This document shows, in pieces, positions 56,254 through 64,000 of a DNA stretch of 64,000 nt (positions within the stretch are counted from its first letter, which is position 1; each line of letters opens with the position of its first letter). The DNA is from Buchnera aphidicola (Cinara cf. splendens/pseudotsugae 3390). GTDB taxonomy: Bacteria; Pseudomonadota; Gammaproteobacteria; Enterobacterales; Enterobacteriaceae. The notes beneath the pieces were generated by a model, which worked only from the letters and a program-made list of their open reading frames with translations, did not search any database and was not told the DNA's origin. The stretch is from contig NZ_LR217692.1 in assembly GCF_900698845.1 (NCBI RefSeq), forward strand, positions 1-64,000, written 5' to 3'. Made by a program: the position numbers and the translations under genes.

Positions 56254-56702
56254 ATGATTTATAATATTTCTCATATCTGTGTTTTAAAAAAAAAATAAAA
56301 ATAGATATTAAAAAAAACACTCATTATGTAAATTTTTGTAGACAAAAAATAAAAAAAATACAACAATATTTATTACAACTACATAAATATTATAATCAAT
56401 ATAATGTATATTTATATGAAAAATTTTTTCTTGGAAGTTCGCAATATATAATTAAGGTATATATACAGTTTTTATTAATGTTGAAAAGATTTATTTTTCA
56501 GCAACATATTTTTTTAAACTATTTTGAAAATCAAGTTAAAAATAGATTACTAATACATCACAAATTATATTTAAAATTAGAAATTTGGAAGAAATTAGAA
56601 TTACGTATTAAGAATCGTATTGTACAAAAAAAAATATTAACAAATCAGCGTGAAGATAGTTTAATATGTTCAAATATTTATAATTTTTTACATCGAATAT
56701 GA
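56254..56702 (+). pseudogene. fliJ: Flagellar export chaperone FliJ, frameshifted at an A10 tract
   Basis: FliJ is a coiled-coil stalk that couples FliI to the export gate. ATG 56254 follows fliI by 13 bases and reads MIYNISHICVLKKK, then stops at 56296 straight after an A10 tract (56286-56295). One extra A opens a frame to 56702, giving 149 residues (147 in E. coli) of long helical, Gln/Lys/Leu-rich sequence. The FliJ-like pattern includes IQQYLLQLHKYYNQYN near the N-terminus and LEIWKKLELRIKNR and ILTNQRED near the C-terminus. If slippage does not occur, only internal starts such as ATG 56478 remain. FliI and FliH being intact makes rescue plausible. Confidence 0.82.
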
Positions 56703-56816
56703 ATAAAATTATTGATTTTTAGTTCTTTCAAATATAAATTATGATATTATATATAAAATAATTTTTTTTATTAGGAATAGTTATTTCATATTTTATAAAC
56801 AAAAAAGTTATATATT

Positions 56817-57449
56817 ATGTCTAGACAATCTAAATTTTTATATAAAAAATCTAAAATGCATGTATTACGCCGTAAACATTTTATTAATTTTATTTTAAAA
56901 AAACAAAAATTATTTTTTAAAGAATTATTTTTTGATTTTTGTTGTTTATTGGAAAAAAAATTTAATAAATGGTTTTGTCGTGATGTAAACATAGATTTTT
57001 ATACTAGTAGTGTAGAATATAATCATATATGTTTACATAAGATGTATTTAAGCTTTATTGGTAAAAATTTTTTTTTAAACGTTAATTCTAATGAATGTTT
57101 AATATTAATTTCGCGAGTTTTTACTTCTATGTTTATAGGAAATATATGTGGAAATTATAATGTGTGTGTAGATATAAAATCTAGTAATTTAAAATTAACT
57201 AAAAACGAAATGAATATTCTAGATATATTATTAGAAAAAATTTTTTTTATTTGTAATACAACTTTTTTAAAGAAAATTTCTTCTTCTATCATTAACACAG
57301 GTAAATATATTACAGAGGATTATTTATTATCAAGTAATTTTGTATCTAGTTCTTATGTATGTTTTACTTTTCTGATTTATATTGATAATCATCAGAATAG
57401 ATTAAAAATATATTTTCCTAAATATATTGTAGGAGATTTACAAAAATAA
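56817..57449 (+). CDS. fliM: Truncated flagellar switch protein FliM
   Basis: 210 residues against about 334. The middle (CheC-like) domain of FliM is recognisable by pattern: LTKNEMNILDILLEKIF (FTHTEQRVINRML in E. coli), SSYVCFTFLIYI, and NRLKIYFPKYIV (GEFNICLPFSMI). The N-terminal CheY-binding peptide (family ILSQAEIDALL) is absent, and so is the C-terminal SpoA domain that binds FliN: the frame stops at 57449 and a terminator-like hairpin follows at once. fliK and fliL are also missing. With FliG's EHPQ motif eroded, a normal C-ring seems unlikely. Identity rests on weak patterns plus position before fliN. Confidence 0.7.
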   Translation: MSRQSKFLYKKSKMHVLRRKHFINFILKKQKLFFKELFFDFCCLLEKKFNKWFCRDVNIDFYTSSVEYNHICLHKMYLSFIGKNFFLNVNSNECLILISRVFTSMFIGNICGNYNVCVDIKSSNLKLTKNEMNILDILLEKIFFICNTTFLKKISSSIINTGKYITEDYLLSSNFVSSSYVCFTFLIYIDNHQNRLKIYFPKYIVGDLQK

Positions 57450-57462
57450 ATTTTTTTAATTT

Positions 57463-57489
57463 ATATGCTTTTTAAGCATATTTATTTTT
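57463..57489 (+). terminator. Rho-independent type terminator after fliM
   Basis: ATATGCTT (57463-57470), loop TTT, AAGCATAT (57474-57481), then TTATTTTT. Stem of eight pairs followed by a U-rich tail. It would end the fliFGHIJ-M transcript and place fliNOPQR under another promoter, unlike the single E. coli operon. Confidence 0.6.
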
Positions 57490-57578
57490 GATTAAATTTA
57501 TTTTAAATGTAGATTTTTTAAATATTTGTGACAAATTATTTAATAAAATTTTATAAAATTTTTTTTAAGGATATCATA

Positions 57579-57965
57579 ATGCCAGATAGTTTTGAAAAGT
57601 TGAAAAATAATGAAATAAAACAAAAAATAAATTTTTTTAATACTAAAGATAAGATATCTATAACTGATACCAAAGATATTAATTGCAAAAATTTTAATCT
57701 TACAGACAATAAAAAAAAAATAATTGATGATACTACATCATATAATTTGTCTTTTATGTCGATTCCTGTTTATATTACAATAGAGTTAAGTAAAAAAAAA
57801 ATTACTATTAAAGATTTATTAAAATTATCTAGTGGTTCTGTATTAGAGCTAGAAGATAAAGTAGATGAACCATTAAATATTTATGTTAATAAGCATTTAA
57901 TTGCTATAGGAGAATTAGTGGTTCATAATGATAAATATGGTGTTCGTATAATCAAATTATTATAA
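57579..57965 (+). CDS. fliN: Flagellar protein FliN
   Basis: SpoA-domain protein that forms the base of the C-ring and helps dock FliH for export. The start at 57579 (MPDSFEKLKNN) has an AAGGATATCATA ribosome site; the frame is open 17 codons further upstream. 128 residues (137 in E. coli). The C-terminal SpoA domain is well kept: IPVYITIELSKKKITIKDLL, LKLSSGSVLELEDKVDEP and HNDKYGVRIIKLL. The N-terminal half is low-complexity. Confidence 0.94.
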   Translation: MPDSFEKLKNNEIKQKINFFNTKDKISITDTKDINCKNFNLTDNKKKIIDDTTSYNLSFMSIPVYITIELSKKKITIKDLLKLSSGSVLELEDKVDEPLNIYVNKHLIAIGELVVHNDKYGVRIIKLL

Positions 57966-58005
57966 AATTAATTATAACATAACTTTGTAATCACGTGGAT
58001 AATTT

Positions 58006-58407
58006 ATGAAATTATATAGTTATATTCAATCAAGCTTAACTAATAATATACTTCATGGTACAATAAATTATCTTTCTTATACATATAAAATTGGTAATTT
58101 ATGTATTTTTTTTCTCCTATTCATCTTAGGTATTTTTTTATTAAAAAAAATTAAATTATTTTGTTTTACAAATACTTGTAGAAATAGAATGTATATAACT
58201 GATAAAATCTATTTGAGTCCTTCTCAATATTTTTGTATACTTCATGTTGAAAAATTTAGATTTTTATTAAGTATTACTGCAAATTCTATTCGTGTTATTC
58301 AGACATTACCAGATAGTAAAGAAATTGTTTTAAAAAAAAATAAACCTTGTTTAGGGTATATAAAATTGTTAAATATATTAAAATCTACATTCTTTTGGTT
58401 TAGGTGA
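58006..58407 (+). CDS. fliO: Flagellar biosynthesis protein FliO
   Basis: Membrane protein that helps assemble the FliP export-gate ring. 133 residues. One membrane helix (about residues 33-47, [14 protein letters not shown]) and a small cytosolic domain whose pattern follows Fli[38 protein letters not shown] (E. coli LGARERVVVVDVED, LVLGVTAGQINLLHKLP). Position between fliN and fliP agrees. Sequence similarity is modest. Confidence 0.82.
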   Translation: MKLYSYIQSSLTNNILHGTINYLSYTYKIGNLCIFFLLFILGIFLLKKIKLFCFTNTCRNRMYITDKIYLSPSQYFCILHVEKFRFLLSITANSIRVIQTLPDSKEIVLKKNKPCLGYIKLLNILKSTFFWFR

Positions 58408-58414
58408 GGTGATT

Positions 58415-59149
58415 ATGTTACATAAAAATATAGTTTCTTTCTTATCTATTGCCCCAATTTTTTTAAATAAAGGTATTTTGAATAATACAATAAATAATAT
58501 AATTAACTCTGGAGTTGATATATTGAACTTTTCTATTCAGTCATCTATGATACTAACATTATTGAGTTTTGTTCCAGCATGTTTACTAATGATGACTTGT
58601 TTTACGCGCATCATTCTTGTTTTTGGTTTTTTAAGAACTGCATTAGGAACTCCTTATTCTCCACCAAATCAAATATTAATTGGATTGTCTTTATTTTTGA
58701 CTTTATTTGTAATGTCTCCAGTATTAGATAAAATATATAAAAAAGCGATTATACCATTTTATAAAAATGAAATTAATATAAGTGTAGCTTTAACTAAAGC
58801 AATAAGACCTTTACAACGTTTTATGATGAAACAAACTAGAAAATCTGATGTTGCTGTTTTTTTACGTTTAGCGAAAATTTCGCCAACAAAACATATAGAA
58901 AACATTCCTATACACGTATTATTGCCAGCCTTTGTTATTAGCGAGTTAAAAACAGCTTTTTTAATTGGTTTTACAGTCTTTTTGCCTTTTGTAATTGTCG
59001 ACTTAGTTGTAGCTAGCATCTTGATGTCTTTAGGTATGATGATGGTTCCACCATCTACAATTTCTTTACCTTTGAAATTAATATTGTTTGTTTTATCAGA
59101 TGGTTGGAAATTATTGATTATTTCGCTTTCAAAAAGCTTTTTTATTTAA
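58415..59149 (+). CDS. fliP: Flagellar export gate protein FliP
   Basis: Core of the type III export gate in the inner membrane. The ATG at 58415 has a GGTGAGGTG ribosome site; an in-frame GTG six bases upstream is less likely. 244 residues (245 in E. coli). Conserved: [54 protein letters not shown] and [17 protein letters not shown]. Four membrane segments. It begins directly after fliO and overlaps the region before fliQ. Confidence 0.97.
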   Translation: MLHKNIVSFLSIAPIFLNKGILNNTINNIINSGVDILNFSIQSSMILTLLSFVPACLLMMTCFTRIILVFGFLRTALGTPYSPPNQILIGLSLFLTLFVMSPVLDKIYKKAIIPFYKNEINISVALTKAIRPLQRFMMKQTRKSDVAVFLRLAKISPTKHIENIPIHVLLPAFVISELKTAFLIGFTVFLPFVIVDLVVASILMSLGMMMVPPSTISLPLKLILFVLSDGWKLLIISLSKSFFI

Positions 59150-59184
59150 AATTTGTTCTTTTTTTTATTTCTATGGATGTTATT

Positions 59185-59451
59185 ATGGATCAAGAATTTT
59201 TAAATACTTTGTTTCAAGATTCTATTAAATTTGCAGTATTATTATCTGCTCCATGTTTGTTATCTGCTTTATTTAGTGGCATATTAATTAATATTTTTCA
59301 AACATCTGTACAAATAAACGAACAAACACTGTCATTTATACCTAAAATAATTTCAGTTATTATTTCTTGCATATTTTTTGGACCTTGGATGTTACAATTA
59401 ACTCTAACATATATAAAAAATATTTTTCACATAATATCAACTGTTAATTAA
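59185..59451 (+). CDS. fliQ: Flagellar export gate protein FliQ
   Basis: Small two-helix export-gate subunit. The start at 59185 (MDQEFLNTLFQDSIKFAVLL) gives 88 residues (89 in E. coli); an ATG 12 bases upstream is possible. Conserved core QTSVQINEQTLSFIPKI and FGPWMLQLTLTYI. It is 35 bases after fliP and five before fliR. Confidence 0.95.
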   Translation: MDQEFLNTLFQDSIKFAVLLSAPCLLSALFSGILINIFQTSVQINEQTLSFIPKIISVIISCIFFGPWMLQLTLTYIKNIFHIISTVN

Positions 59452-59456
59452 TTATT

Positions 59457-60248
59457 ATGATAAATCAATTATTTAATCATCATATTTTTTATATGAGTAG
59501 TACACTATTATTAATAATGATTCGTATTTTTTTTATACTTATTTATTCTAATATATTTCATTATACGGATAAACATTTATCTATAAAAATTTTATTAATT
59601 TATTTGATAAGTTATTTATTAACACCTTTTGTGTGTACAAATCATATCAGTGATATAAATAATATAGATTTTTTTATCTTAATATGTAATCAAATATTAA
59701 TAGGAATGATAATAGGGTGGTTGTTTCAGTGTGTATTTTCTTGTATAATTTTTATAGGAGAAATTATTAGTGCTCAAATTGGTTTATCGTCTTCTGTTTT
59801 CTTTAATTTTGGGCAACACGTTTATTCTTTAGTTTTTTCGCAATTGTTAAGTATTTTTTTTTTATTTCTATTTTTTATAAATAACGGACATTTAAGATTT
59901 ATTATTTTTATAATTAATAGTTTTAGTGTATTTCCATTAAATGGTATTCCTATATATAGGAATATTTGTTTATCTATTATTAATTTTTCTAGTTTAATTT
60001 TTATAAATGGAGTATATTGTGTTTTACCAATTTTGTTTTTTTTTTTGATTTTATATATAGCATGTATGCTATTGAATAGAATTTTACCCAATATGTCATT
60101 ATTTTCTTCTTTTTCGGTTATTATTTTTATTTTTAGTTTAATTTTGTTTAAATATTTTATTTTTCGGTTTTATTGGATTAGTACGATTTTAGTAAAAAAT
60201 TTTTTTTATTATTTAAAAGTATATATTATAGGATTATTACATCGCTAA
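59457..60248 (+). CDS. fliR: Flagellar export gate protein FliR
   Basis: Polytopic export-gate protein that completes the FliP5-FliQ4-FliR1 channel. 263 residues (261 in E. coli) with about six hydrophobic segments. Family patterns GMIIGWLFQCVFSCIIFIGEIISAQIGLS (key residues G, GE, Q) and the later NRILPNMSLFS (E. coli NRLAPQLNIFV-like) are visible. Sequence is strongly Ile/Phe/Leu-biased by base composition. Last gene of the fli cluster; flhB and flhA are not in this window. Confidence 0.93.
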   Translation: MINQLFNHHIFYMSSTLLLIMIRIFFILIYSNIFHYTDKHLSIKILLIYLISYLLTPFVCTNHISDINNIDFFILICNQILIGMIIGWLFQCVFSCIIFIGEIISAQIGLSSSVFFNFGQHVYSLVFSQLLSIFFLFLFFINNGHLRFIIFIINSFSVFPLNGIPIYRNICLSIINFSSLIFINGVYCVLPILFFFLILYIACMLLNRILPNMSLFSSFSVIIFIFSLILFKYFIFRFYWISTILVKNFFYYLKVYIIGLLHR

Positions 60249-60361
60249 TGATTTTTGTTATTAATATATATTTTTATTTTAAGTATTTTAATTATTATAT
60301 ATAAATTTTTTCATACTTTTTACTAAGTAAATACGAAAATATTAATATAATATAGTTTATT

Positions 60362-60382
60362 GGAGATCTGCAGTAGATCTCC
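60362..60382. terminator. Hairpin between convergent fliR and rpmG
   Basis: GGAGATCT (60362-60369) pairs perfectly with AGATCTCC (60375-60382) over a five-base GCAGT loop. It stands out by G/C content in the 180-base gap between two convergent genes. Probably a two-way 3' hairpin; no U run. Confidence 0.6.
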
Positions 60383-60428
60383 GGTAAATACGTATAATAC
60401 ATATTTGTATTACAAATATTTTAAAATA

Positions 60429-60596
60429 TTAGTTAATTTTTTTTTCTTCGTACATAATATGCTTCCTATAAATAGGATCATATTTTTTTAATTTCAGTTT
60501 ACTTGTTGTGTTTCTTTTATTTTTAGTCGTTGTGTAGAAGTGCTTACTTTTACTGGAGGATATTAGTTTTATCTTAATTCTATTAGATTTAGCCAT
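60429..60596 (-). CDS. rpmG: Ribosomal protein bL33
   Basis: Small 50S protein, 55 residues like E. coli, beginning [17 protein letters not shown] and containing [16 protein letters not shown] and [17 protein letters not shown]. The zinc-ligand cysteines are absent, as in the E. coli type. It lies seven bases after rpmB, the conserved rpmB-rpmG pair. Confidence 0.96.
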   Translation of the reverse strand: MAKSNRIKIKLISSSKSKHFYTTTKNKRNTTSKLKLKKYDPIYRKHIMYEEKKIN

Positions 60597-60603
60597 ATTT
60601 TAC

Positions 60604-60825
60604 CTATATAATGTATTTTTTATATATTTTTTCAATTCCAAATTTATTTATCATTCTTAATCCTTTCGCAGATATTCGTATTTTTATCCTTTTTTTTTCT
60701 TTTGGTAACCAAAATTTATGATATTGTATATTAAGCGAAAATTTTCTTTTAGTAGCATTCATAGCATGAGAACGATTTTGTCCTAGCATGGATTTTTTCT
60801 TAGTAACTTGGCATATTTTTGACAT
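60604..60825 (-). CDS. rpmB: Ribosomal protein bL28
   Basis: 50S protein, 73 residues (78 in E. coli). [29 protein letters not shown] N-terminus is preserved (key residues C5, H20, N23) and the rest follows the family ([33 protein letters not shown] and R positions). First gene of rpmBG. An AAGG ribosome site precedes the ATG. Confidence 0.97.
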   Translation of the reverse strand: MSKICQVTKKKSMLGQNRSHAMNATKRKFSLNIQYHKFWLPKEKKRIKIRISAKGLRMINKFGIEKIYKKYII

Positions 60826-60913
60826 AAAGGTTATTCCAAATAGTTATGATAATCATTGTTATTTGTTTAAAGTAATATTTTATTTAAAATGAAAATGTTA
60901 AAATTTTTATATA

Positions 60914-61462
60914 TTATGTATTTTGATTTATTTTTTTGTGGTATCTTGTAACAGAACTATTGATTTCTTGATAGGCAGATTCAATACTTTTCCATCCTTG
61001 AATTTGTACAGACTTGTTTTTTTCTAGATTTTTATAGTTATTAAAAAAATGAATAATTTGTTTTTTTAATAATTTTGATAGTTGATTAATATTATTGACT
61101 TCAATATATTCTTGTGTAGTTTTTTTATGTGGAACAGCTATAATTTTTGTGTCTATTCCTTGTTCATCTTCCATACTTAATAATCCAATAGGTCTGCATC
61201 GGATAATAGATTTCGGTTGTAGAGGATATGGAGTAGGAATTAAAATATCTAATGGATCACCATCTAACGATAAAGTTTGATTTATGAATCCATAATTACA
61301 TGGATAAAACATAGCTGTAGGTATAAATCTGTCTACGTGTAATACGTTAAAAGATTTATGTAATTCATATTTTACAGGACTAGAACAAGCAGGAATCTCT
61401 ATAATTCCATATATATCATAAGGTATATTTTTTCCTGCTGGAATTTGAGAAAAATTTTTCAT
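60914..61462 (-). CDS. ppa: Inorganic pyrophosphatase
   Basis: Hydrolyses pyrophosphate and so drives biosynthetic reactions. 182 residues (176 in E. coli). The catalytic Mg2+-binding loop DGDPLDILIPTPYP and the preceding HVDRFIPTAMFYPCNYGFI are intact, as is MEDEQGIDTKIIAVP. Normal soluble family I enzyme. Divergent from pmbA. Confidence 0.97.
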   Translation of the reverse strand: MKNFSQIPAGKNIPYDIYGIIEIPACSSPVKYELHKSFNVLHVDRFIPTAMFYPCNYGFINQTLSLDGDPLDILIPTPYPLQPKSIIRCRPIGLLSMEDEQGIDTKIIAVPHKKTTQEYIEVNNINQLSKLLKKQIIHFFNNYKNLEKNKSVQIQGWKSIESAYQEINSSVTRYHKKINQNT

Positions 61463-61743
61463 ATTTTTACCATAACTATAAGAATAAACAATTATTTATA
61501 TTAATTAGGAGATTAATAGAACGGATTTTTTATAAATTAAGTCTGCAGATAAATATATTTAGAAATTTTTAATTTAATTAATATTGTTTAAAAATATGTC
61601 AATATATATTGAATATTTTCAATATTTTTATTATTAAGTTATATTTATAAAACATGCAGAGTAGATTTTAGTGTTACAATAACAATTATTGTTATAATAT
61701 ATATCATTTAAATAACACATGAATCTTTATTAAGGATATATTA

Positions 61744-63093
61744 ATGTTATTTTGTCATAATTTACAAAAAGATTTAAAATTTTTAATGCATAATATGCAG
61801 TATGTTTTGTTATATTTAAAAAAAAATTCTACTTTTGGTGTTATTGAGATAAAAAAAACATACTGTATTTCCATATCTAGTAGATATGGAATTATAGATG
61901 ATATTGAATCATCTAATTGTACGAATCATGTAGTTACAATTTATAATAATTATCGTCGATCTTCTGTTTTTTCTAATGATGTATCTATTTCAGGCATTTG
62001 CAGATCTATTGATAAATCAATTATTATGTCTAAATATATAAACGTTGATAAGTATTTAAGATGTCCAGATATAAATTTATTATACAAGAATAATAAAACA
62101 ATAAGTATATTTTTTCCTAAATTATTTAGTCTAAAGGAAATTAAGAATTTAGTCAATATTACTGATTTTTATGCTTTAAATTTTGATTCCAAAATTACTA
62201 GCACTGAAGGATCTGTTTTTGAATATTTTATTGATTTAAAAATTTTAGGTAATAGTTGTGATTGGATTGGAACACGAATGTCTACACGATATTATTTATC
62301 TAGTTGTGTCGTTGCAAGTAGTCAGGGTTGTATGGAAAGAGATTTTAGTTACACTACTGCAAGAGATTTCGAGGATTTAGATAAACCAGCGGAAATTGGA
62401 AAAAGTAGTGCTCGAAAAAGTATTGCAAAATTAAATTCAAAAAAAATTGCAACACAAATTTCTCCTATTATTATCAAATCAGATATTTCATATGAGTTAT
62501 TTATTGATTTGAAGCGTGCTATTAATGGATATGCAGTATATAAGAAATCAACATTTTTGTTAAATTGTATGGATAAACAAATTTTTCCTACTTGGTTAAA
62601 CATCTTTGAAAATCCATTTTTGGATAAGGGTTTATCATCTAATTTGTTTGATAATGAAGGTATAGCTACTGTTTCTAGAAAAATTATTAATAATGGAGTG
62701 TTAAAAACTTGGTTATTAGATACATATTCAGCTAATCGATTGAATATTCCAACTACCGGACATTCTGGAGGAACATATAATTGGTTGATATCAACTAAGA
62801 AAAAATTTATTCAATCATTTAATCAAATTCTAGACTCAATGTACACAGGTTTTTTAGTAACAGAGTTATTTGGAGATGGTGTAAATATAGTAACCGGAGA
62901 TTATTCTAGAGGTGCATGTGGTTTTTGGATAGATCACGGAAAAATAAAACATCCAGTACATGGTGTTACTATTTCTGGTAACATATTAGATATGTGGAAT
63001 AACATGATAACTCTAGCAAACGACATAAATTCAGGAAACTCAATTCAGTGTGCATCAATATTAATTGATAAAGTACAAATTTCAGGTTTTTGA
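61744..63093 (+). CDS. pmbA: TldE/PmbA metalloprotease-like subunit
   Basis: With TldD it forms a cytosolic protease complex known for maturing microcin B17 and degrading CcdA in E. coli; its job in Buchnera is unknown. 449 residues (450 in E. coli). Family segments: YGIIDDIESSN region, SVFEYFIDLKILG, ARKSIAKLNSKKI, IFENPFLDKGLSSNLFDNEGI, TTGHSGGTYNWL and GDYSRGACGFWIDHGKI. TldD is not in this window. A GGATAT ribosome site precedes the ATG. Confidence 0.95.
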   Translation: MLFCHNLQKDLKFLMHNMQYVLLYLKKNSTFGVIEIKKTYCISISSRYGIIDDIESSNCTNHVVTIYNNYRRSSVFSNDVSISGICRSIDKSIIMSKYINVDKYLRCPDINLLYKNNKTISIFFPKLFSLKEIKNLVNITDFYALNFDSKITSTEGSVFEYFIDLKILGNSCDWIGTRMSTRYYLSSCVVASSQGCMERDFSYTTARDFEDLDKPAEIGKSSARKSIAKLNSKKIATQISPIIIKSDISYELFIDLKRAINGYAVYKKSTFLLNCMDKQIFPTWLNIFENPFLDKGLSSNLFDNEGIATVSRKIINNGVLKTWLLDTYSANRLNIPTTGHSGGTYNWLISTKKKFIQSFNQILDSMYTGFLVTELFGDGVNIVTGDYSRGACGFWIDHGKIKHPVHGVTISGNILDMWNNMITLANDINSGNSIQCASILIDKVQISGF

Positions 63094-63115
63094 AAAACAA
63101 ATACGTATTTTGTAT

Positions 63116-63497
63116 GAAGTTGATTTATAAGCCGGGTTCTGTTAAAAACAGTCATTTATCTAGATTAATAATTTCTTATTAATTCAAAGCAGTCTACCCG
63201 AAGTAATGTGCGGGTCGCACGCTTCTACTTGACTTTGCTCCTGGTGGAAGTTTACCGAGCCAAAATTGTTACCAATTTTGCGGTGCGCTTTTACCGCACC
63301 ATTTCACCTGTACCTTTTTTAAATATTTTAAAAATATTAAATATTTACATTTAATTTTTATATTTGGTAGTTTTTTTTCTGTTGCACTAGTCGTAAGATC
63401 ACTCTTCCCAGGTGTTACCTGGCACCATACCCTAAGGAGCCCGGACTTTCCTCTGTTAACTATGTAAATTTTAAACAGCGACTGTTCAATCAACTTC
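63116..63497 (-). ncRNA. rnpB: RNase P RNA
   Basis: 382 bases of class A RNase P RNA. The ends form a perfect 10-bp P1 (GAAGTTGATT with AATCAACTTC). The universal blocks are present: GAGGAAAGTCCGGGCTCC, GGTGCCAGGTAAC, the ACAGAA...ACCCGGCTTA 3' block and GTAAACTTCCACC. The specificity-domain arm P12 has become an A/T-rich hairpin. It processes tRNA 5' ends with RnpA (7476-7853). The first 12 bases overlap the end of rsmI. It converges with pmbA. Confidence 0.96.
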
Positions 63498-64000
63498 ATG
63501 TAATTTTTTCTTGATAATGGTATTATATAAAATATTTTTATTAAATCCACATATTTTTGCAGTAATTTTTATTGCTGTACTTTTCTGCATGATTTTTTCT
63601 AGAATATAAAATATTTTAAATACTTTTTTCGATATAACATTAGATATTATAGGGTTTGATCCATTAATAATGATAGTAATCTCTCCTTTTTTCCAGTTTA
63701 TTTCTTTTTTAATTTTAGATAACAATTTTTTAATAGTACCGCGTTGAATATTTTCCCATTTTTTTGTTATTTCTTTAGCAATTGTAATTTTTCGACGTTT
63801 ACCCATGATTTTTTTTATTAATTTCATAGTTTTTACTAATCTTTTTGGAGATTCGTATAAAATAATTGTTCTTTTTTCATGACATAAAGAAGATAGTTTT
63901 TTTTCGCAAGCAGTTTTTGTTTTAGGTAAAAAACCTTCATAACAAAATTGATGAGTTTTAAATCCTGATGCACTAAGAGCCGTAATAGCTGCGCAGGCTC
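63486..64000 (-). CDS. rsmI: 16S rRNA 2'-O-ribose C1402 methyltransferase RsmI (C-terminal part)
   Basis: Partial: the gene runs off the right edge of the window. The visible 171 or so codons match the RsmI C-terminal two thirds: ACAAITALSASGF near the edge (family GPCAAITALSAAG), QFCYEGFLPK, IILYESPKRL, AKEITKKWENI and KKGEITIIINGS. The stop codon lies inside the 5' end of rnpB, so the last residues EVD are read from the first bases of the RNase P RNA gene. In E. coli RsmI has 286 residues. Confidence 0.93.
   Translation of the reverse strand, partial: ACAAITALSASGFKTHQFCYEGFLPKTKTACEKKLSSLCHEKRTIILYESPKRLVKTMKLIKKIMGKRRKITIAKEITKKWENIQRGTIKKLLSKIKKEINWKKGEITIIINGSNPIISNVISKKVFKIFYILEKIMQKSTAIKITAKICGFNKNILYNTIIKKKLHEVD

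Noticed and set aside
63269-63550. 93-codon frame across rnpB
   Set aside because: It lies within the RNase P RNA, whose conserved blocks and P1 helix explain the sequence.

Overview
This window is from a strongly reduced, AT-rich gammaproteobacterial endosymbiont chromosome. Every recognisable protein has its closest resemblance, from memory, to Escherichia coli and other Enterobacterales. Intergenic DNA is almost pure A/T. The gene order (mnmG, gyrB, dnaN, dnaA, rpmH, rnpA, yidC, mnmE, groESL, efp, dnaC, rpoH, metE, rpoCB, rplLJAK, nusG, secE, metF, arg genes, rpoD-dnaG-rpsU, ligA, gltX, the fli cluster, rpmGB, ppa, pmbA, rnpB) is that of Buchnera aphidicola, the obligate aphid symbiont. 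The species or aphid host cannot be fixed from the sequence alone. The losses described below suggest a lineage more eroded than the pea-aphid strain. No insertion sequence, prophage, CRISPR array, toxin-antitoxin or restriction system is visible.

Layout. 1-7.5 kb holds mnmG and the replication block gyrB-dnaN-dnaA, with a broken dnaA. 7.3-14.2 kb holds rpmH, rnpA, a decayed yidC, mnmE, tRNA-Phe, groESL behind a sigma-32 type promoter, and efp. 14.2-20.7 kb holds dnaC, rsmD, a frameshifted ftsY, rpoH and metE. 21-33.4 kb, on the minus strand, is the thrU-tyrU-glyT-thrT-secE-nusG-rplKAJL-rpoBC transcription and translation block without tufB. 34.1-38.6 kb holds metF and argB-argG-argH, with argE and argC missing. 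39.4-43.5 kb is the rpsU-dnaG-rpoD operon. 43.7-50.8 kb holds tsaD, cca, a crr homologue without its catalytic histidines, ligA, two tRNAs and gltX. 51-60.2 kb is the flagellar basal-body and export cluster fliE / fliFGHIJ-M / fliNOPQR. 60.4-64 kb holds rpmG, rpmB, ppa, pmbA, rnpB and the end of rsmI.

How the parts work together. The retained genes cover core information processing, amino-acid provisioning (methionine, the last two steps of arginine) and a flagellar type III export machine. The most notable theme is gene function next to long homopolymer A tracts. dnaA (A21), ftsY (A10) and fliJ (A10) each have an otherwise recognisable reading frame broken at a poly(A) run. In all three, one extra A restores the whole protein. 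This fits the published idea that Buchnera rescues such genes by RNA-polymerase slippage on poly(A) tracts. A second theme is proteins that keep their fold but have lost active-site or partner-binding residues: Crr, ArgB, the HD part of Cca, FliG and FliM. The proteins they would normally work with are absent from their usual places. I found no convincing new multi-gene system; the poly(A) frameshift set is the closest to one.
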